64,000 nt of DNA from Limosilactobacillus oris DSM 4864 (GTDB lineage: Bacteria > Bacillota > Bacilli > Lactobacillales > Lactobacillaceae), in NCBI RefSeq assembly GCF_001434465.1, contig NZ_AZGE01000001.1, positions 124,001-188,000 on the forward strand, written 5' to 3'. Positions 1-8,039 of this stretch are shown piece after piece. The stretch's first letter is position 1. Each line of letters begins with the position of its first letter. The position numbers and the translations under genes were made by a program. The notes beneath the pieces are model-generated. The model was not told the DNA's origin. It saw nothing but the letters and a program-made list of their open reading frames with translations, and made no database searches.

Positions 1-25
1 TATCAGTAGCAATTGCGCGAATCAT
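1..25 (-). CDS. 5' end of a gene cut by the window edge, possibly a HAD-family hydrolase
   Basis: Only eight codons are visible on the minus strand, reading MIRAIATD. They follow a strong ribosome-binding site (GAGGAGG) eight bases before the ATG. The N-terminus resembles Cof-type HAD phosphatases, which often begin M-I-[KR]-x-I-A-x-D followed by x-D-G-T. That identity is a guess, because the catalytic motif would lie outside the window. Confidence 0.4.
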
Positions 26-139
26 TAATATTTCCTCCTCAGTAACGATAGGTTAACCCCATTATAACAAATTGATTTATTCACTTTTAGCATGGTTATG
101 TACAAGTAATAAGTATTTTTCTTTTACTGTGCCAACCAC

Positions 140-145
140 TATAAT
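140..145 (+). promoter_or_regulatory. -10 box upstream of the flavodoxin gene
   Basis: A perfect TATAAT lies 35 bases before the flavodoxin ATG, in an AT-rich stretch. No convincing -35 hexamer is visible at the usual spacing. The ribosome-binding site of the gene is the AGAGG at about 168-172. Confidence 0.45.
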
Positions 146-180
146 TTAACTAACAAATAATTAGAAAAGAGGAATTCATT

Positions 181-666
181 ATGGCAAAGACCTTAGTACT
201 TTATTATTCAGCAACTAATACTACCAAAAACATTGCCGAGCAGGTTGCCCAGAAGCTAAACGCGGACATTGCGGAAATTCACGCGGCCCAGCCGTACACC
301 GCTGCCGACCTTAACTGGCACGATTCAAAGAGCCGAACTTCGATTGAACAGCACCAGCACGACAGTCGGGTTGCCGTAAAGGATGACCTTCCTGACATTC
401 AAGACTATGATAATATTGTCATCGGTCATCCAATCTGGTGGGCGATTCCGCCACGGATGATTGCCGACGTGATTGATAAACTCGATTTAAACGGTAAGAA
501 CCTCGCCATGTTCGCAACATCAGGTGGATCCACCTATGACCGTTCACAGAGCTTTATCGAACGCTCTGTCCGGGAAAATAATTATGATACCCAGGTCAAC
601 CAAGGGGCAATCTTGAACAGTCCCCGGCAGATTGATGCCTGGATTGATCGTCTTAACTTCAATTAG
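181..666 (+). CDS. Flavodoxin family protein
   Basis: This 161-residue protein has the flavodoxin fold signature. Its N-terminal phosphate-binding loop (LYYSATNTTKNIAEQVAQ, residues 7-24) would hold the FMN phosphate. The central GHPIWWAIPPRM segment and the later FATSGGS segment match the loops that contact the isoalloxazine ring in flavodoxin_4-type proteins. It is probably a soluble FMN electron carrier or NAD(P)H-quinone/flavin oxidoreductase; the partner cannot be told from sequence. The ATG follows AGAGGAATTCATT. It is a single-gene unit closed by a hairpin just downstream. Confidence 0.85.
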   Translation: MAKTLVLYYSATNTTKNIAEQVAQKLNADIAEIHAAQPYTAADLNWHDSKSRTSIEQHQHDSRVAVKDDLPDIQDYDNIVIGHPIWWAIPPRMIADVIDKLDLNGKNLAMFATSGGSTYDRSQSFIERSVRENNYDTQVNQGAILNSPRQIDAWIDRLNFN

Positions 667-673
667 CATGAAT

Positions 674-708
674 CGCCACCAGGAGAGCCGTTCTTCTAGT
701 GGCTTTTC
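674..708 (+). terminator. Terminator after the flavodoxin gene
   Basis: GCCAC (675-679) pairs with GTGGC (699-703), followed by TTTT. The stem is short, so efficiency is uncertain. Confidence 0.5.
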
Positions 709-809
709 CATAGCTAAAAACTATCTTTTGCTATCAAAAGTAAATATTTAACAATAATCGTTGTTGCAGGTAAGATATTAAGCAAATAAAAATAGAAAAG
801 GAGAAGCCA

Positions 810-1347
810 GTGAAAACAATCAGTAAGGCCGGCTTGGCAGAAATCACCAAGCGGGCATTGAAAAACCAGGACATTTTGCAAAAATTGAACAACAGTGTAC
901 CCAGCCAGGAACAAATCCGTCAGGTCTTGACTAGTGTGACGGGACACCCCAATTGACGATTCGGTTGAAATCCGGCTTCCCATCAGGAGCGATTACGGGG
1001 CCAACCTAAAGATCGGCAAGAACGTCTTCATTAATAGCGGCGTAATGTTAACTGATTTGGGCGGGATTAGCCTGGCCGATGACGTCCTTGTCGGGCCCAA
1101 CGTCACCATCATTTCCGTTAACCATCCTTTAAATCCCCACAAGCGTCATGGGGTAGAGCTGAACCCCGTTCATATTGAAGAAAATGCCTGGCTAGGTGCC
1201 AACGCCACCATTTTGCCAGGAGTAACCGTCGGCAAGAACGCAATTGTCGCGGCAGGAGCAGTGGTTACTAAGGATGTCCCTGCAAATACCATTGTGGCTG
1301 GTATACCAGCACGGGTCATCAAACAACTTGATGAGGAGGAAAGTTAA
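810..1347 (+). pseudogene. Sugar O-acetyltransferase (maltose/galactoside acetyltransferase family), frameshifted
   Basis: A GTG at 810, preceded by AAAAGGAG, opens a frame that ends at TGA 954-956 (VKTISKAGLAEITKRAL... to GHPN). The neighbouring frame continues without a break from about 955 ([15 protein letters not shown]) to the stop at 1347. Removing one base in CCCCAATT at about 950-953 would join them into a protein of about 178 residues. The C-terminal part is a left-handed beta-helix acetyltransferase with hexapeptide repeats, the catalytic-type histidine in ISVNHP, and the family ending [11 protein letters not shown]. The usual maltose-acetyltransferase N-terminal domain is replaced by a different short helix region. 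The downstream hydrolase starts directly after the stop, so the two were probably co-transcribed. The shift could be real or a sequencing error. Confidence 0.75.
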
Positions 1348-2211
1348 ATGAACAGAATAGTCAAAATATTATTGGCACTGAGCGCCGTGGTTGGTGGAAT
1401 CTTGACCGCCAGTCAGCCAGTCCACGCAATTACGCACTATGTTCAATTATCCACGCCAACCATTTTCGTCCACGGCTGGGGGAGTAGTTCCCACGCTGAA
1501 GAAAAGATGGCGAATGCCGCTCGGAATGCTGGCGTCACCAGGACTATCGTCAAAGCAAACGTGGATAAACAGGGGCGGGTAAGCTTTAACCGGGAAATTC
1601 CAGCACACGCAGTTAACCCGATCGTTGAGGTTAACCTCGAAGACAATAAGCTGGCAAATTACCAGAGCGACTACACGGCCGGCTACCACCACGGCGGCAC
1701 CTATGTTCGGAACGTTGTGCAAGCCCTGCAAAAGCAGCACCACTACCGACAAATCAACCTGGTCGGTCACTCAATGGGAAACCTAGAAATTATCAACTAC
1801 ATCAATGATAATTACGCCAACGCGAACCTGCCGAAGGTTGCCCACCTGGTTGCCATTGCCGGCCACTATAACGGCTTGGTGGGGCAGCGGAGCAGTGAAC
1901 AGGCAACCATCAACCGTAAAACAGGAGAGCCAAGCAGCATGGACCCGTCTTACCGAGAACTCTTAGGCCTGCGTCAGCACTTTCCAACTGGTACCGCAGT
2001 ACTGAATATTTATGGCAACCTTGACGACGGCAGCAACTCTGATGGTGACGTTCCCGTCGCCTCTGCACAGTCGCTAAAATACCTGGTTGGCAACCGGGCC
2101 AAGTCTTACCAAGAAATTGAGCTGCACGGGAAGAGTGCCCAGCACAGCCGCCTGCATAATAACAACCACCAGGTCGACCAAGCACTGATAAAGTTCCTGT
2201 GGGAAAAGTAA
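1348..2211 (+). CDS. Secreted alpha/beta hydrolase, DUF915 family
   Basis: This 287-residue protein begins with a signal peptide (KILLALSAVVGGILTA, likely cleaved after the VHA at about residue 27). It then shows a lipase-like fold: an oxyanion-type HGWGSSSHAE motif near residue 42, the nucleophile elbow GHSMGN near residue 141, an acid in NLDDGSNSDGDVPV, and a catalytic-type histidine in HSRLHNN near the C-terminus. These match DUF915 hydrolases common in lactobacilli; the natural substrate (ester, lipid or other) is unknown. The ATG follows GAGGAGGAAAG, and the start touches the preceding acetyltransferase stop. A second family member lies at 29818-30714. Confidence 0.85.
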   Translation: MNRIVKILLALSAVVGGILTASQPVHAITHYVQLSTPTIFVHGWGSSSHAEEKMANAARNAGVTRTIVKANVDKQGRVSFNREIPAHAVNPIVEVNLEDNKLANYQSDYTAGYHHGGTYVRNVVQALQKQHHYRQINLVGHSMGNLEIINYINDNYANANLPKVAHLVAIAGHYNGLVGQRSSEQATINRKTGEPSSMDPSYRELLGLRQHFPTGTAVLNIYGNLDDGSNSDGDVPVASAQSLKYLVGNRAKSYQEIELHGKSAQHSRLHNNNHQVDQALIKFLWEK

Positions 2212-2221
2212 TCGCTAAACT

Positions 2222-2257
2222 AAAAACTCGCAAGCCCCGTTGAGCCTGCGAGTTTTT
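2222..2257 (+). terminator. Strong intrinsic terminator
   Basis: AAAAACTCGCA pairs perfectly with TGCGAGTTTTT (11 bp). The symmetric A and T tracts let it stop transcription from both the hydrolase (+) and the aldo/keto reductase (-). Confidence 0.85.
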
Positions 2258-2319
2258 GTATATTTTAAATGACTGGTACAAGAGTGGTACCTATGATATC
2301 CATATCAAACATGGAGTGC

Positions 2320-3204
2320 CTAAAAGCCGTTTCCATCAGCAATGTAGTCGTCAACACCGTCTGGGTTACCGGACCACTTAAACTTATTATACCAGATGGA
2401 ATGCTTTTCCTGGTCTAGTTCCGCGATTGCTTCCATTTCATCCGCGTCCAATTGGAAGTCAAAGACATCCAGGTTCTCGCGCATCCGGGCAAAGTGGCTG
2501 GACTTTGGAATAACAACGAACCCCTGTTGCAGTTCCCAACGCAATTCGACCTGGGCAACGCTCTTGTGGTGCTTGGCCGCAATGTCTTTGATTACCGGCT
2601 CGTTCAGCGTCTGCCCATTCCCCAGTGGTGACCAAGCTTCCAGCTGAATCTTTTCCTTTTGGCAGAGCGCCACCGTATCTGGCTGGTGGATCCGGGGATT
2701 AAATTCAATTTGGTTGACGGCCGGCTTTACTTCAGCATGGTCGAGTAGGTTAGTAAGGTGGTCAACGTTGAAGTTGCAGACCCCGATTGCCTTGGCCTGA
2801 CCGTCCCGGTAAATATCCTCCAACGCCCGCCAGCTTTCCAGGTACTTGTCAAAGACTGGCCAGTGAAGGAGGAGTAAGTCTACGTAATCAGTCTGCAGCT
2901 TCCCTAATTGTTCGTTAAAGCTCTTGCGCAGCTGATCATAGTCCCCCTGGTCACCATTCCAAATTTTGGTCGTCAGGAAAACGTCTGCCCGCTTGAGATT
3001 AGCCTTGTTCATGCCTTCCTGCAGCCCGGCACCCACACCAGTTTCGTTGCCATACTGCTTAGCCGTATCAATCAAGCGGTAGCCATTTTGCAAGGCGGTC
3101 GCAACCATTTGTTGAGTTTCATCATTCAGTGATTTCCAGACGCCCAGGCCGACCCGGGGCATCAAAATACCATTATTTAGTTTCACATTCCTTTGTTCAT
3201 CCAT
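2320..3204 (-). CDS. Aldo/keto reductase
   Basis: This 294-residue enzyme is a (beta/alpha)8 barrel of the 2,5-diketo-gluconate-reductase-like group of NADPH-dependent carbonyl reductases. The catalytic set is visible: Asp and Tyr in RLIDTAKQYGNE, Lys in LTTKIWNGDQ, and His in LLLLHWPVF. The C-terminal IPKSSHFARMRENLD is the NADPH phosphate-binding stretch. I chose the ATG of MDEQRN because AGAAGGTG sits about seven bases upstream; the ATG three codons earlier has no room for a site. The gene stands alone and converges on the DUF915 hydrolase. Confidence 0.9.
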   Translation of the reverse strand: MDEQRNVKLNNGILMPRVGLGVWKSLNDETQQMVATALQNGYRLIDTAKQYGNETGVGAGLQEGMNKANLKRADVFLTTKIWNGDQGDYDQLRKSFNEQLGKLQTDYVDLLLLHWPVFDKYLESWRALEDIYRDGQAKAIGVCNFNVDHLTNLLDHAEVKPAVNQIEFNPRIHQPDTVALCQKEKIQLEAWSPLGNGQTLNEPVIKDIAAKHHKSVAQVELRWELQQGFVVIPKSSHFARMRENLDVFDFQLDADEMEAIAELDQEKHSIWYNKFKWSGNPDGVDDYIADGNGF

Positions 3205-3278
3205 TTTTAACACCTTCTTGTAATCAAGTATAGCATTGAAAAAGGCCTCCCGGTGACTTTTCCGAGAGACCAGTTAGT

Positions 3279-4430
3279 TCAATCATGGCGAACTAATAAA
3301 ACCGCCCCAATGGTACTGATTACTGCCAAGACGGCACCAACGTACCCGATCTGGCTAATTGCAATGAAGTTAACACTCAGCGAAGCCAGGAAGGAGCCGA
3401 CCGTCACCCCCACGTTGGTGCAGATCGGGTTCAGTGACGATGCCAGGTTGATCGCTGCCGGATAATCCTTGTCAGCAACGTTCAAGAACATTACTTGTAA
3501 AATTGATCCGGGCATTCCGAGGACTAAACAAATCAGGCACAGCAGGCCCACGCCAGTCCATGAATTGGCAAAACTCACTCCCATTAGCAGGAGGAGCACC
3601 AGGCAGGCACCGCTGATCAACGGGAGCTTGCGGATTCCATACCGGCTTGAGATGATCCCGGCACAGGCGTTTCCAATGATAAACATGACGCCGACCAGGC
3701 CCAGCAGCCAGTTCAAATCCGTCGTGCTGAAGTGCAGGACGTCAGTGATAATTGGCCGAATGTAGGTGTAGAACGTATACTCCGCGGCCATTAAGGTAAC
3801 CATCACAACAATGCCGAGGATAATTCGCCGATCCCTGAGCAGCTTAACCTGGTGACCAATTGACCCCTTTGTTTGCGGAGTATGACGGGGGACCAGTACC
3901 AGGAGAAAGGCGCCAATAATTAGTGCTAACCCGCTGATAACCGCGAAGCTCACGTGCCAGGAAAAGGCGGAGCTAATCGTTGTTCCCAAGGGAACCCCGA
4001 TAATCGTCGCCGTACTAAAGCCAGCAAAAACCGTTGCTACCATCATTGACCGTTTTTCGATTGGAGCGATAATGCTGACGTAGACAAGGATCAGCGAAAT
4101 AATGGCTCCCGCAACACCAGCGGTAATTATCCGGGAAACGAACAGGAGGAAGAGGTTCGGTGCCACCGCCGTCAGTGTATTTCCCAGGAAGAACACGACC
4201 ATCAGTGTCATTAAAACCTTAAAGCGGTCATATTTTCCCGTAATGGTTGTTAGAATCGGCGTACAAATGGCGTAGGTCAGCGCGTACATTGTAACCAATA
4301 GACCAACCGCCGAAAGCGAAGCGTGGTAGCTTTCGGCAATGTTGGAGAGGACCCCAACCACCATAAATTCATTACAGCCAAGCATAAATGCAACCAGCAC
4401 AAAAACAATACATTGCAAACGATACTTCAT
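3279..4430 (-). CDS. MFS transporter, DHA1-type drug/sugar efflux family
   Basis: About 383 residues and roughly 12 membrane helices, with the AraJ/YdhP-like motif GCNEFMVVGVLSNIAESY in helix 1 and a helix-5 region that includes GVPLGTTISSAFSWH. This family exports drugs or sugars by proton antiport at the cytoplasmic membrane; the substrate cannot be assigned. The start is ambiguous: AGAAGGGA lies one base from a TTG (MDKLN) and about 16 bases from the ATG of MKYRLQ. I used the ATG because it begins the conserved N-terminus. It is followed on the same strand by the aldo/keto reductase. Confidence 0.85.
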   Translation of the reverse strand: MKYRLQCIVFVLVAFMLGCNEFMVVGVLSNIAESYHASLSAVGLLVTMYALTYAICTPILTTITGKYDRFKVLMTLMVVFFLGNTLTAVAPNLFLLFVSRIITAGVAGAIISLILVYVSIIAPIEKRSMMVATVFAGFSTATIIGVPLGTTISSAFSWHVSFAVISGLALIIGAFLLVLVPRHTPQTKGSIGHQVKLLRDRRIILGIVVMVTLMAAEYTFYTYIRPIITDVLHFSTTDLNWLLGLVGVMFIIGNACAGIISSRYGIRKLPLISGACLVLLLLMGVSFANSWTGVGLLCLICLVLGMPGSILQVMFLNVADKDYPAAINLASSLNPICTNVGVTVGSFLASLSVNFIAISQIGYVGAVLAVISTIGAVLLVRHD

Positions 4431-4601
4431 ATTTAGTTTATCCAATCCCTTCTACAAGCATATTAATGCAGTTTGGTGTGCACGTTTTGTTTGTTGAGAA
4501 CGGGGACAAAATGGGGAAGCTGCTTTTAAAACCCCGGGGTAAGCAGTTAAATTTACCGTTGATATTATACCATAGCCGTTAGGTAAAACGTTACAATGTT
4601 T

Positions 4602-5981
4602 TTATCTTGCCTGGGCACGAACGATCTTGTGGTAAAGCTGCTGGCTTAATACCAGGGAAACGACCAGCAGGAGCAGGCAGAAGGCAAAACCAGTTTGGAT
4701 TCCCAGGTGGGAAGACTGACAGTGCAGGAAATTATTGACGATGCCGACCACCGCGACAATTAAGGCGGTCCCAAAGGAAGCAGCGATTTGCCGCATGGTA
4801 TTAAAGGTCGCCACCGCATCAGGAACAATTTCATTTGGCAAGAGTGAGAGGGCCTGCGTCTGCAACGGAATCAGCATTGTTACCAGACCAAATTGCCGGA
4901 CAGTTTGGAAAATTGTAATCATCAGGATCGTGCTTTGGGCTCCCACAACGGCCTGGAAGGTTGTCCCGATGATGTCAATAATCAGCCCCGCGCCGACTAG
5001 CCACTTAATCGGGTAAATATCGTAACAGCGCCCGCTGGTCGTCGAGAGCAAACCAGTTAGAATTGCTCCAGGCAGCACGGTAATCGCTGAAGTAACCGTC
5101 CCTTTACCCAGGACGATCTGGACCAGCAGGGGGATCAAAATAGAATTTCCGTACATTGTGGCCGTGATTAACATGTTAATCACCGTTGCCAGGACGAACT
5201 GCCTATGGGCAAAAATTTCAAAATTAATTAGCTGGTGGCTGCTATGACGCTGGTTGAGGACAAAGAGCCCTAAGGCCACTAAACCAATCGCAAGATAGCC
5301 AACGACGTTAAAGGTCGCCAAGGGATAGCTAGAAACGTTTGACAGTCCCATCAGAAGTGACCACAAGCCAATCGTAATCAGGATTAACCCTGGCAGATTA
5401 AACCGGGGTAATTCGTTATGGGGAATATAGGGCAGGAAGAAAAATGACAGCATCAGGGTGATGACCGCGAATGGAATAATTAAGATAAAAAGGTAACGCC
5501 AGGAAAGGTAGTTGAGCAAGAAGCCGGAAACGGCCGGACCAAGAATTGGCGCACAGTTAAAGGCAAGACCAATTATTCCCATAATCCGGCCCTTCTTTCC
5601 CGGCACGGCATAACGAATTGCCAGGACGTTGACCAATGGCATCATCATTCCAGCCCCGATTGCCTGAATCATTCGGGCAATAACGATGAAGATAAAGGAC
5701 GTTGCCAGGGCACCGAGAACGGTCCCCAGCAGGAAAACACCGGCGAAAATAATAAAGAGCCGCCGGAATGAAAAACGCTTGATGAGGTATGAGCTGACGG
5801 GGATCATCAGCGCGTTCACCAGCATGTAGCCGTTCATAACCCACTGGACGCGACCTTCGGAAATATTAAAAACCTTCATAAAGGTCGGCAGGGCGATGTT
5901 CATTAAGGTCGAGCAGAGGAGGCCGAAGAAGGTCCCAAAAACCATAATAATAAGTGCCCGGCTAATTCGTTGATCTTTCAT
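4602..5981 (-). CDS. MFS multidrug efflux transporter, DHA2 (EmrB/QacA) family
   Basis: This 459-residue protein has about 13-14 hydrophobic segments and the DHA2 pattern: an N-terminal MNIALPTFMKVF helix-1 motif, and the helix-5 antiporter motif GPAVSGFLLNYLSWRYLFILIIP. It is a likely proton-driven exporter of hydrophobic drugs at the cytoplasmic membrane. A GGAG lies about 18 bases before the ATG, which is distant. With the DHA1 transporter just downstream on the same strand, two exporters are side by side, possibly in one transcript (156-bp gap). No regulator gene is adjacent. Confidence 0.85.
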   Translation of the reverse strand: MKDQRISRALIIMVFGTFFGLLCSTLMNIALPTFMKVFNISEGRVQWVMNGYMLVNALMIPVSSYLIKRFSFRRLFIIFAGVFLLGTVLGALATSFIFIVIARMIQAIGAGMMMPLVNVLAIRYAVPGKKGRIMGIIGLAFNCAPILGPAVSGFLLNYLSWRYLFILIIPFAVITLMLSFFFLPYIPHNELPRFNLPGLILITIGLWSLLMGLSNVSSYPLATFNVVGYLAIGLVALGLFVLNQRHSSHQLINFEIFAHRQFVLATVINMLITATMYGNSILIPLLVQIVLGKGTVTSAITVLPGAILTGLLSTTSGRCYDIYPIKWLVGAGLIIDIIGTTFQAVVGAQSTILMITIFQTVRQFGLVTMLIPLQTQALSLLPNEIVPDAVATFNTMRQIAASFGTALIVAVVGIVNNFLHCQSSHLGIQTGFAFCLLLLVVSLVLSQQLYHKIVRAQAR

Positions 5982-6144
5982 GTGATTTAGTTGTTTTTTC
6001 TCCTTTGTTTACAGTAATGCTTTCCCAGTTTAACAATTCAGTGAGGTTTGTCAAACGCAAATTGCCTTGGTCAGCTTTCTTAACCATGCTAAAATTTAGT
6101 TATAAGAAACAACAATGGACCGGATTAAAAGAGGAGGGCAATCA

Positions 6145-6501
6145 ATGATTAAGGGATTAGGGATCGACCTAACGGAAATTAGCCGAGTAGGTGAACTCGC
6201 AAGCAAGCACCCGCAATTTCTGGATCGAGTCCTGACAACGGCCGAGCAGAAACAGTATCACGGCTTTACTGGGCAACGCGCTCTGGAATACTTGGCAGGG
6301 CGGTGGTCATTAAAGGAGTCGTTTGCCAAGGCCTGGGGAACCGGGATTGGCAAAGCGGTCGGCTTTCAGGACGTTGAAATCCTCGACAGCCGGCTTGGTA
6401 AACCGGTGGTCACCCGGTCGCCCTTCGCTGGTCGAGTCCATGCCTCGGTCAGCCACACGGGCAGCCTAGTGATGACCGAAATTATACTAGAAACGGATTA
6501 A
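6145..6501 (+). CDS. acpS: Holo-[acyl-carrier-protein] synthase
   Basis: This 118-residue enzyme transfers 4'-phosphopantetheine from CoA to the conserved serine of acyl carrier protein, activating fatty acid synthesis. The hallmark motifs are present: GLGIDLTEISR at the N-terminus, with the Mg-binding Asp, and GRWSLKESFAKAWGTGIG, with the conserved WxxKEAxxK-like helix. HASVSHTGSLV closes the protein. The ATG follows AGAGGAGGGCAATCA; an in-frame ATG ten codons earlier lacks this site. It is often followed by alr in Firmicutes, but here it is a single-gene unit with its own terminator. Confidence 0.95.
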   Translation: MIKGLGIDLTEISRVGELASKHPQFLDRVLTTAEQKQYHGFTGQRALEYLAGRWSLKESFAKAWGTGIGKAVGFQDVEILDSRLGKPVVTRSPFAGRVHASVSHTGSLVMTEIILETD

Positions 6502-6507
6502 CGTAGA

Positions 6508-6541
6508 AAGCGGCCAGCGAAAATTTCGCTGGCCGCTTCTT
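6508..6541 (+). terminator. Bidirectional terminator between acpS and the CNNM gene
   Basis: AAGCGGCCAGCGAAA pairs with TTTCGCTGGCCGCTT, almost without a loop. It lies between two convergent genes. Confidence 0.85.
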
Positions 6542-6544
6542 AAT

Positions 6545-7906
6545 TTATTTATTATCTGTTTTCCCTTCGTCGGTCTGCGCCGCTTTCTTCTTTGGCTTAA
6601 TGTAAACCACTTTGAACTTATTGACGTACGCGTTCTGCAAGTCGAGTGGGGTAAAGGAGAAGTTTTCGACTCTAATCGGCTGGCCGACCTTCATGTCGTA
6701 TTGGCGCTCCAAGAAGAAACCAGTCAGGGTCGTTACTTCGGAATTTTCGAACTGATCAATCTTTGTATTAAAGAAGCGCTCAAAGTCATCAAGCGGCATC
6801 TTTCCAGAAACTTCGTAGGTCGGGTTTCCCTTGCTGTCAGGATCCTTCTTTTCAATCATGTCAGAGGTGGCATGGTCAATTTCTTCACCCACCGTTCCGA
6901 AAAGTTCTTCATAGATGTCCTTATCAGTTACAATTCCTGAAGTTCCTCCGTATTCGTCCTGAACAACGACAATTGGCACTTGTTTCTTCACCATCGTCTG
7001 CAGGACATTGGTAATCGGTTCGTTCTCGTAAACAATCGGGATCCGCCGCATAATCGTCCGAATTGATTGTTGCGGGTTAATCTGGTTTTGCCGCATGATA
7101 TCATAGGCAAACACGTAACCCAAGATGTGGTCCTTGTCGTTATTCGCTACCACTGGGAAGCGGGTAAACTTCTTCTCAAAGTAGAGTTTAGCCGCGTCCT
7201 CAATCGAAGCCTGGATATCAATCACGGCTAGTTGAGTCCGGTCAATCATGATGTCTTCGGCAACCTTATCGTTCATTTCAAAGGCCCGGCGCATAAAGAG
7301 AACGTCTTCCTTATCCATTTCCCCAGCCTTTTCAGACTGCTGAGAAAGGGTCATGATTTCGTTTTGCGAATAGGTATCTTCTTCCGGCTGAACATTGTAG
7401 CCCAGTAGCTTGGTGATCCACGCCGCGGTTACGGCAAATAACCAAACGAAGGGATAAAAGATCGTGTGGAAGAACTGGATTGGATGAACGATGGCTAACA
7501 GAATCTGAACCGGCCGGTCGATTGCCATGTTCTTCGGTACCAAATCGGTGAAAACGGCGTGGAAGAAAGTGAAAATTAGGACCCCGATCACCGGTGCCAG
7601 TGGAACCAATACTTCTCGCGGAATCAAGTGGATCTTTAAGAGGAGGTCGGTGATAAACTGGTCACCAATCCACCCCAAGACCAGAGACGTCATGGTAACC
7701 CCAACCTGGGCAGTCGATAAGTATTCGTTTAGGTTGTTGACCATGTGCTCGGCGCGCTTAACCTTCCGTGTCTGGCGAAGCTCTTGCAGCTCACTCGGCC
7801 GTACTTTAACCACGGAATATTCCAGCAGGGTAAAGAGGGCCGCCAGTAACAAAATTAAAATAATTACCAGTAATCTGAACCAATAAGATGACCATAGTGC
7901 ATCCAT
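6545..7906 (-). CDS. CNNM/CorC-type (hemolysin C family) membrane protein
   Basis: This 453-residue protein has the three-part architecture of the family. An N-terminal DUF21 membrane domain spans about residues 1-190 (helices around residues 10-30, 60-80, 100-125 and 135-165). A CBS pair follows (about 205-335, with MIDRTQLAVID and DEYGGTSGIVTDKDIYEELFGTVG). The C-terminal CorC_HlyC domain covers about 350-435. Homologues are linked to Mg2+ or other cation export and tolerance; 'hemolysin' is a historical name. The final residues are rich in Lys, Asp and Thr. It is a single gene converging on acpS. Confidence 0.88.
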   Translation of the reverse strand: MDALWSSYWFRLLVIILILLLAALFTLLEYSVVKVRPSELQELRQTRKVKRAEHMVNNLNEYLSTAQVGVTMTSLVLGWIGDQFITDLLLKIHLIPREVLVPLAPVIGVLIFTFFHAVFTDLVPKNMAIDRPVQILLAIVHPIQFFHTIFYPFVWLFAVTAAWITKLLGYNVQPEEDTYSQNEIMTLSQQSEKAGEMDKEDVLFMRRAFEMNDKVAEDIMIDRTQLAVIDIQASIEDAAKLYFEKKFTRFPVVANNDKDHILGYVFAYDIMRQNQINPQQSIRTIMRRIPIVYENEPITNVLQTMVKKQVPIVVVQDEYGGTSGIVTDKDIYEELFGTVGEEIDHATSDMIEKKDPDSKGNPTYEVSGKMPLDDFERFFNTKIDQFENSEVTTLTGFFLERQYDMKVGQPIRVENFSFTPLDLQNAYVNKFKVVYIKPKKKAAQTDEGKTDNK

Positions 7907-8039
7907 AACTTACAAAATCACCTAATCTTTCATTGATGTTTAGTCCTATTGTATCAATTTCCCATTTGACTGACCAACTATTTAGTAAAAAAGTGCGGTA
8001 AAATTATGATAAGCAGACTCAGTGAGGGTGAGGTTATCA

